From NCBI GenBank assembly GCA_037447655.1, contig JBBHKE010001200.1, forward strand, positions 126,244-161,294: 35,051 nucleotides of DNA, read 5' to 3'. The DNA comes from Zygnema cylindricum (lineage: Eukaryota; Streptophyta; Zygnematophyceae; Zygnematales; Zygnemataceae). The position numbers were made by a program, and so were the translations under genes. Within the stretch, counting starts at the first letter, position 1; each line of letters starts with the position of its first letter. Below the pieces are notes generated by a model that saw only the letters and a list, made by a program, of their open reading frames with translations, had not been told where the DNA came from and made no database searches. Below, in pieces: positions 29,134 through 35,051 of the stretch.

Positions 29134-29600
29134 TAGTTTCTGCAAAATATTTGGCCGTACAATATTGGTCAGAAACATAAGAAACGTAGTTAAGGACTAA
29201 AGGACAAGAAAATCAGAAATTAGTTTATATGTAAATTTCCTTGCGTCAGCTTGACGAGTCGAATCAAATGTTTACATTGGTTCCATGAAAAAAGGTACAT
29301 TCAATCCCCCTGAAATTACGGGAAATACGTCATATCTTTGGACAGTAACAAAACGACAATCTAGCGGTCCCAATGAAGAACCAGTCCTTTCCACTCGACA
29401 AGATTCCGTACAGCAAAGATTTCCAGCTATACGAAATCGTGCTTTCAAAAAGTACGTATGAGAACGTCGAGCATTGACGCCTAGTACCTATTTCCAATGA
29501 ATAGATTCCACGTGTCATTCTAGGCTTCACTAAACGACAAAAATATGTCAAAAAAATATAGCCTACCGATCCGCGATCCAAGTTTGTCAAGAGTCACTAA
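29134..29600. other. Intergenic, no gene seen
   Basis: No convincing coding frame. It contains two AAACGACAA motifs (29350 and 29533) of the kind frequent in the kinase intron. The minus-strand 86-codon frame here lacks recognisable features. Confidence 0.4.
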
Positions 29601-31260
29601 GGGTACGTCCCCATGTAAGCTATACTTTGAAAAATTACTTTGGACTGTAGTGAAGTGTTCCGTACTACTTTGAAAAGCGTCCCTATGTGCGAAAATGAAA
29701 TCGGAACTTTGACATGTGACGGTTGTAGACGTAGGTACAACTTTGTGACGGTTGACGAAATTGGTGACGCCAACAAAAACAGCGACAGTTGTAGACGTCT
29801 AGATTTTTGTAATTTTATGACATGGCAGATGTTTAGGGTTTTGTAACATTGTGACGTCACAGATTCAAGAACTCTCGGCCATGGATATCCGATTTCGTTT
29901 TCTCTACATTTTTCGCTCTACTTGCCATAAAAATATACATAAAGGTAGTCAAAGGAATAATTTTTCAAATATCTTTCATTTCATACCAGTTTTGTCGTGC
30001 CTCATTCTAATTAGTGTGAGATAAAAGTGATAGTGTGAGAGGGAGAGGGGAGAGGCGACGACGATGCAAAATTCTACCGAGGACCCATAAATGAAATTGG
30101 AGGTCCGAGACCCCTGCAGATTTTTTTCCATACATCCTCATCTTTTCCGTACATGCACGTGACGGCCAGGGAGAAAAATAGCGAGTACACTCCTTCATCC
30201 CAAAATTTTCCCACTCGTGTGGCGCGTGCGTGGGTCATTTTTTATTCGCTGTTTGGGTGATACTTTCCCTGAAATCAGGTCGCGAGGTAATTTTTGATGA
30301 AGTTTTTTGACGGGCTGGATTCTCTTGCCCGGGGGTCGAAAAAAGGAAAACGCCAAAATGCGTTCACATGACGACAAACATGAAGTACATTCAAAGCATA
30401 GTTGTCCCGTGTGCATAATAAGCACGAAACGAACGGGTGAATACTACGCACGATACGCATTTAACAATGAAAAAAATATTATAAAATGTGTACCTGACTA
30501 TGTACCATTACATTTCCATACATTTTCTGATAAATGTTTGTATATTTTCACAACTTTTAAGGTTATTTAAGGGATTTTTAGGGGTTTAGGGTACATTTCC
30601 TTAGATTCCGTAAGTTTGAGTATAACTGCCCCACACTTTTCATACATGTAAGTACATCGTCCGTATTTTCCGTACCTTTTAGGGTAATATATTTTAGGGT
30701 TTGTAGGGTACATTCCCGTACATGCTCGTATATTTCAATACAGCTACGCTACACTTTTTGTACAGTTACGTACAGTGGTCGTACATTTTTGTACATATTA
30801 AGGTAGTTAAAGGGGGGATTTTAGGGTTTCTACTTTCTAGGGTACATTGCCGTACTTTCCTTTACATTTCAGTACGACTACCGAAGATTTGCCGTACCAT
30901 TAGGTTCTATAGAGTACACTTTTCGTACACTGCCGTACATTTATGTTATTTTTTCGTAATTTTAAGATTTTTTAAGGATTTTTTATGATTATGCTTTCCG
31001 TACGTTTTCGTACATGTTCATATAGCGAAAACTAAACGAATTTTACGAAAAATATAAAAGTCGCGAATACTATGTAGTTTTCGGAAAAAAGTCCAAATTC
31101 GTACGAAGAGGACAACTAGGATTCAAAGTATCGACTTGAAGTTAGCTGTGCTTTTAAAGAATTGATTTTTTTGTACGTCTTAAGTTTTTCTCGTACGGAA
31201 CTGCGTTTTGGGTGAAAACGACAGATTAAAGTCGATACTTTAATACATGGGGACGTACCC
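29601..31260 (-). mobile_element. Longer PIF/Harbinger-type element, opposite orientation
   Basis: Termini GGGTACGTCCCCATGTAA and ACATGGGGACGTACCC are inverted copies. TAA is directly repeated at 29598-29600 and 31261-31263. Reverse-complement alignment to 2454-3402 is clear at both ends and across the GCTGGATTCTCTTGCCCGGG box near 30313. The element is 1660 bp, about 700 bp longer than its relative. The extra length is mostly the GTAC-rich repeat block at 30570-31020. No transposase was found. Confidence 0.88.
30570..31020. repeat. GTACA-rich degenerate tandem repeat inside the Harbinger element
   Basis: AGGGTACATT(T/C/G)CC boxes recur at about 30588, 30707 and 30838, a period of about 120-130 bp. 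Between them are many CCGTACAT, TTCGTACA and AGTACA motifs. The plus-strand frame 30722-30988 is a by-product. Confidence 0.7.
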
Positions 31261-31389
31261 TAATTTAGTCAATCTGACAACTCCATAACTTCGCCCTTAA
31301 TATGTGGACACGTGTCCGCTAATAGCGGAAATCCTATCTGCGATCTCAAGATACTCTACGGTAATACCATTGGCAGATTGGATTCACAA

Positions 31390-32782
31390 GTTACAAAAAA
31401 AAAAAAAAAAATTACAAAATATATTCTTACGACTTCCCTTCTCCTACAGAAAGAACTTGTTATACAAGTCAAAGTAAGAAATAACAAAACCTTGAAAAAA
31501 AAAGTTACCGGATGTTAACCATAACGTAAAAATATAAATTTTTCGAAAACTAAAACCAATACAAAAATAAATGGTAAAGACAAAAAATCAAAAAAAAATG
31601 TAAGAACATCCTCATAATCCTAAATAACTGTACTTCAACAAAAAACGACTAAACATATAAATCGACTTAGCTAAACTTGAGTATAGTTCAAGAACCTTAA
31701 ACTTCAAAAAAATAAATATAAGTAAAAGAAAAAAATTAGAAACCTAAAATTCTTAGGCGCATAGTTTAAATCGAACCCAACAATAAATTGTGTTGAGAAA
31801 GTAAAGTTTCTTCACAAGAGTTTCTCCCAATCGCTGCTTCAGTTGTAGTACAAGACAAACGGTGGAAGGTTCTCTTCTTCTCTCTCTCCTCCCCCCCTTC
31901 TATCTCCCTCTCCCTCTCTCTCTCCGTCTCTCTCCCTCTCTTGTTGTCTCTCCCTCTCCTGTGCTGTCTCCCTGACTTTCTCCCTCTCTTTCACCCATTC
32001 TCGCTCACTCTCTCTATCCTCCCTCTCCCTCTCTTTGTGCAATTTTTTTAGATTCTTTTTTAGATTTTTTAAGCAGGACCTCACAACCCATATCCAACTC
32101 TATTCTTTGAATTTTCTCCAGCTTTTCTTTTGAAACTCCTCCTCATTCAAAGAAATTTCTTCTTATTTGAGTTCTTTCTTTTAGAAATCCACCGGTGCCG
32201 TTCGGACGAGGAGCAAAAGGGGTTCGCTTGAGGCTCAAAGGGGGAAGAGGGAGAGGTCTTTTCACTTTTACTCCCAATTCGAGACTTGGTACGAGAAAGT
32301 TGAGAGACGTCGCAATTTGTCGAGTGATGAATCTAAGAGAGGGAAGAGGAGGAGAGAGAAATGACGTTATTACTATTAATATTATTATTGTTATTAGTTT
32401 GTGAGGGATCGTTTGTATTAGGATTTTGAGAAATAACCTTTGAGGGAGAGGAACGATTTTGATCCGAAACGTTGAATCCGAATTCGAGAGCGAGTCGAAG
32501 AGGAATAACTATCGCACATTTAAATTCGGCCGAATTTTTGTTGTTTAAATTTCGAGTCTCAGAGTTCACGTTTCTTTGAAATAAATTGGAGAAATGATTG
32601 TTGCTACTATTATTGTTATTATTGTCATTTAATTTCAAATTCGGAGAATTAAAACACATTTTCTTGCTTCCCAATTTCCACGGGATCGCTTCTCTGAATT
32701 CTTAAACCACTGAGGAAGAAGAGGAGGCGGACAGAGAGGAGAAGGAAGAGGATGAGGACAAGAGAGAGGGAGAGTAGGGAGA
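31390..32782 (-). pseudogene. Decayed duplicate of the kinase 3' end
   Basis: In the same orientation as the kinase, this segment repeats its tail and downstream DNA. Shared protein stretches include MCFNSPNLK against MCLNSPSSI...PNLK, IPLRLALEFGFNVSDQN against IPPRLALEFGFNVSDQN, SSPSKVISQNPN, and EWVKEREKVRETAQERERQQ against EWEKEREKAQERERERER. The non-coding match includes GTAAAGTTTC(T/G)TCACAAGAG and TTTCTCCCAA. It is broken: kinase YEFSESIPRKLGSK reads stop-EFREAIPWKLGSK, a TAT-to-TAA change near 32704, and other frames are shifted. The catalytic domain is not included before copia-3 begins at 32783. Confidence 0.85.
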
Positions 32783-33282
32783 TGTTAGATTTAATGTTGT
32801 AATCGGCTATCGCGGTTTGTCGCGCGGCCGGATAATTTGTCGTTTTGTTTTAGTGGGTGGTCTTGTTGGTTTGGCGTCATTATGTCTCGTAGATCATTTC
32901 GTAGATTCCTGGTCTCGCGTAGACGACCAGCGTAGACGACCAGGTTCAATTGTCGTTTGGTGCATACGAGTTTCTTTGGGTTGTACGATTTAGGTATACG
33001 TTTGCGTTGTACTTTAGTTTTATGTTGTTTCGCGTGTAGACGTGTTTTGAATGGTAGGCGCTTCGTGCGCACACTATGTTTTGTTTGTTTTTAGTTTGAT
33101 TGTGTGACGTTACACTTAGAGTACTATTTAGTGCAGCTTAGAGGGAGGGAAGACTTAATGTTTTTATGGGAGAAAATTTTCTATGAAATATATTGGCTTT
33201 TGTGGGTAGCTCTCTCTCGTGTGAATTTTCTGAATGCTTCCGCTGTAGTCTTGCACTCTGATTTTGTGTGAGATCCTATTAA
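32783..33282 (+). repeat. copia-3 5' LTR
   Basis: About 500 bp, from TGTTAGATTT to about 33281. The right end is inferred from the primer site; it reads CCTATTAAG and lacks the usual CA. CGTAGACGACCAG is tandemly duplicated at 32918-32943. The right border is uncertain by a few bases because the 3' LTR is outside the window. Confidence 0.75.
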
Positions 33283-33283
33283 G

Positions 33284-33295
33284 TGGTATCGGAGC
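33284..33295 (+). promoter_or_regulatory. copia-3 primer binding site
   Basis: TGGTATCGGAGC, identical to that of copia-2 and one base from the plant initiator tRNA-Met site. Confidence 0.9.
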
Positions 33296-33323
33296 TTGTG
33301 TGCTCATTTGAGGTGTATAAGGA

Positions 33324-33965
33324 TGGCTAGTTTGGCCACCTTGGGGAGAAAGAAGAAAAATACCCCTTCTCCTATAATGCCTTCTTCTTCTACGATGATT
33401 CCTCGACCCCTTGATCCAGATCCTCCAGATCTAACCGAATCCGAATCATCGTCGGATCCGGAAGTAGAAACTCCATTTGCTTTCATCGGCAAAAATTTTG
33501 AGGAAGCCGTTCCGATGGATCCGTTCGGACAAAAGAAAGAGAATGAGGGGAAAAAGAAGGAGGGAGAGGACGCGATGGAAGATCGTCTTCAAAAACAGAT
33601 GGATGGTATTTTCCGATATGTTGATCAACGGATCTCGGAGACGAACCATGTCAGAAGACCTCCATTTTTTCGGAGATCCCATTCTGACACAAAGCGTCGT
33701 TGATACGCAAGGAGATGAGGAGGAGATGAGGGAATCGATTCAAAAGGGGAAACTTCCCATCGATGACGATTTCGATCTTGATGATTGGAGTGAAGGGGAC
33801 GAGCAAGTCGAATCTATGTCCGGAAAAATTGACATTTTCAATGGGACGAATTATCAATCGTGGAAGAAATATATCAAAGGCCAATTTAAATTAAAACGCC
33901 TTTGGAAGGTGGTAAAAGGGGTGGACAAGATTCCTACCTCGGATCGGAGAGCTTATCAGGCATAG
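33324..33965 (+). pseudogene. gag: copia-3 gag, truncated and frameshifted
   Basis: The ATG at 33324 opens MASLATLGRKKKNTPSP, then a polar region up to MDGIFRYVDQRISETNHV (compare copia-1 MFDTLMRYVDS). The frame shifts near 33660 and continues as DDDFDLDDWSEGDEQ and KIDIFNGTNYQSWKKYIKGQ, the copia gag N-terminal motif, ending in TAG at 33963. The UBN2-like second half and both zinc knuckles are missing, removed by a deletion whose junction is near 33966. Confidence 0.85.
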
Positions 33966-34315
33966 ACGAAGAAAAATCTTTCATCCGTCGGCGCGTCACG
34001 CCACGTATGTACGGACGCGTCGCTTTTTAACAATATGCGTCAACTTACGGTACCAAAGCGAATCATAGTCGCAAGTGGACAAGTGATTTCGATAAGTACA
34101 ATGGGTACTGTACATTTGGATTTGCCAATTTTGGACGCACGTGGCATGGAAAAAGTGACGCAAACCCAACTAACGAATGTTTTGTACTTACCTGAAGGTT
34201 CAGTGAACCTTCTCAGCGTACCGCAGATTCAACGAGCGGGCGTCAGCGTATTTGCGTATGGTGACTCCAAAATAAAAATTGTACGATCAGATGGTGTACA
34301 AATAGGCGAATGAGA
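33966..34315 (+). pseudogene. pol: copia-3 protease remnant
   Basis: Starts inside the protease active-site motif: VGASRHVCTDASLF corresponds to copia-1 TGASHHVCTDATLF, so the catalytic aspartate is deleted. It continues MRQLTVPKRIIVASGQVISI and LYLPEGSVNLLSVPQIQ, then a TGA at about 34312. Confidence 0.88.
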
Positions 34316-35051
34316 AGTCACTGATTTTATGCATAGTCGCTTGATATGGCGTCGGCCGAAAGCCCACCCAAATTCTGGTGGCATTATTTCACAAATCTCC
34401 GAATTGAAAGGCGATTTAAATTTGTGGCATCACCGTATGTGTCACACGTCCGAGGGGAGTTTACGACGCATGATTAAAAATGGAAGTGCAAGGGGATTGG
34501 TCTTTGCATCGAGAGAGAAAATTAACGGGTGCGAGAGATGTAGTAAGGGGAGACAAATCCAAAAGCCGCATCCGACCAAGGATCCAACGCATCGATCTAA
34601 GCATCCGCTTGATCTTGTGCATGTTGATTTATGTGGGGACGTAAAACCGGAGACGATTGGAGGAAACAAATATATTATGGTGGTGGTGGACGACTTCTCT
34701 CGCTTCACATGGGTAATATTACTTAAACACAAATCTGAAGCATTTTTACGCTTTCAAGAGTGGCATGTGATGGCCGAAAGGCAATGTGAGAGAAAATTAA
34801 AATCTATTAGATCGGACAATGGAGGTGAATTTCTTGCTTTTGATCCTTATTGCAAAAAGTGGGGAATTTCTCACCAATATACCGCATCTTACTCACCAAA
34901 ATCCAATGGAGTGGCGGAAAGAAAGAACCGTACGCTCCAAGAAATGGTACGATCCATGGTACACGGATCCGGGAGGAGTATTAATTTGTGGGGCGATGCA
35001 ATTTTAACGGCGATTTATATTTGCAATCGGCGAATTACATCGGTTTCGGGT
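34316..35051 (+). CDS. pol: copia-3 integrase, open to the window edge
   Basis: One frame with no stop from 34316 to the end of the window. It includes the LIWRRPK linker, LWHHRMCH and CERC of the pre-integrase zinc site, HVDLCGDVKPETIGG with the first catalytic aspartate, RSDNGGEF with the second, and GVAERKNRT with the glutamate. All three catalytic residues are intact, unlike copia-1. It continues NLWGDAILTAIYICNRRI. The upstream gag/protease deletion means the element still cannot work alone. Confidence 0.9.

Larger units (their letters stand above)
32783..35051 (+). mobile_element. copia-3: Ty1/copia retrotransposon, runs off window
   Basis: It begins with an LTR starting TGTTAGATTTAATG at 32783 within a GA-rich stretch, followed by a primer site, gag, protease remnant and integrase. 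It continues past the right edge. Its proteins are close to those of copia-1 (same pre-integrase layout and LWRRPK-type linker), so both belong to one lineage. The 5 bp before the LTR are GGAGA, the predicted target duplication. Confidence 0.9.

Overview
This window is repeat-dense nuclear DNA of a eukaryote. The evidence is a multi-exon serine/threonine kinase gene with GT-AG introns, three Ty1/copia LTR retrotransposons with plant-type primer sites, several non-autonomous DNA transposons with clean target-site duplications, and very long microsatellites. Nothing in it looks prokaryotic, organellar or operonic. I lean towards a photosynthetic eukaryote such as an alga or streptophyte, because the kinase is of the CAMK type and two copia elements carry an initiator-Met-like primer site. 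That placement is inference and weak.

Layout, left to right. 1-4 kb is a nest of DNA transposons: the right end of an old Harbinger-like copy, a mariner-type MITE (1777-1986), and a non-autonomous hAT element (2086-3868) that itself contains a PIF/Harbinger element (2454-3402). 4-6 kb holds a roughly 430-bp CCT repeat, a TA repeat and two other tandem repeats. 6054-12124 is a full-length but mutated copia element (copia-1) bounded by the 5-bp duplication ATAGA. It sits inside a minus-strand open frame that can be read on both sides. 13.2-14.7 kb has two further minus-strand candidate exons of unknown function. 15-17.6 kb has a second MITE copy, a tRNA-like fragment and repeat remnants. 17611-21110 is a second copia element (copia-2) with complete LTRs but most of pol deleted. 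21.1-22.6 kb is low-complexity sequence.

The one convincing host gene is a minus-strand CAMK-type protein kinase with exons at about 27937-27575, 25390-25101 and 24521-23086. Its first intron contains a degenerate array of copies of the start of the second exon. About 75 residues expected between the first two exons (alpha-C to alpha-E) were not found. A decayed duplicate of the kinase's 3' end and downstream DNA lies at about 31390-32782, where copia-3 (32783 to the window end) interrupts it. Between the kinase and its duplicate are a third MITE copy (28917-29133) and a longer Harbinger relative (29601-31260).

The genes do not form a pathway. The window records successive transposon insertion, local duplication and CpG-type decay around one kinase gene. 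I found no convincing new defence or metabolic system. The most unusual structures are the exon-start array in the kinase intron, the nested transposons with matching target duplications, and the kinase-tail duplication cut by copia-3.
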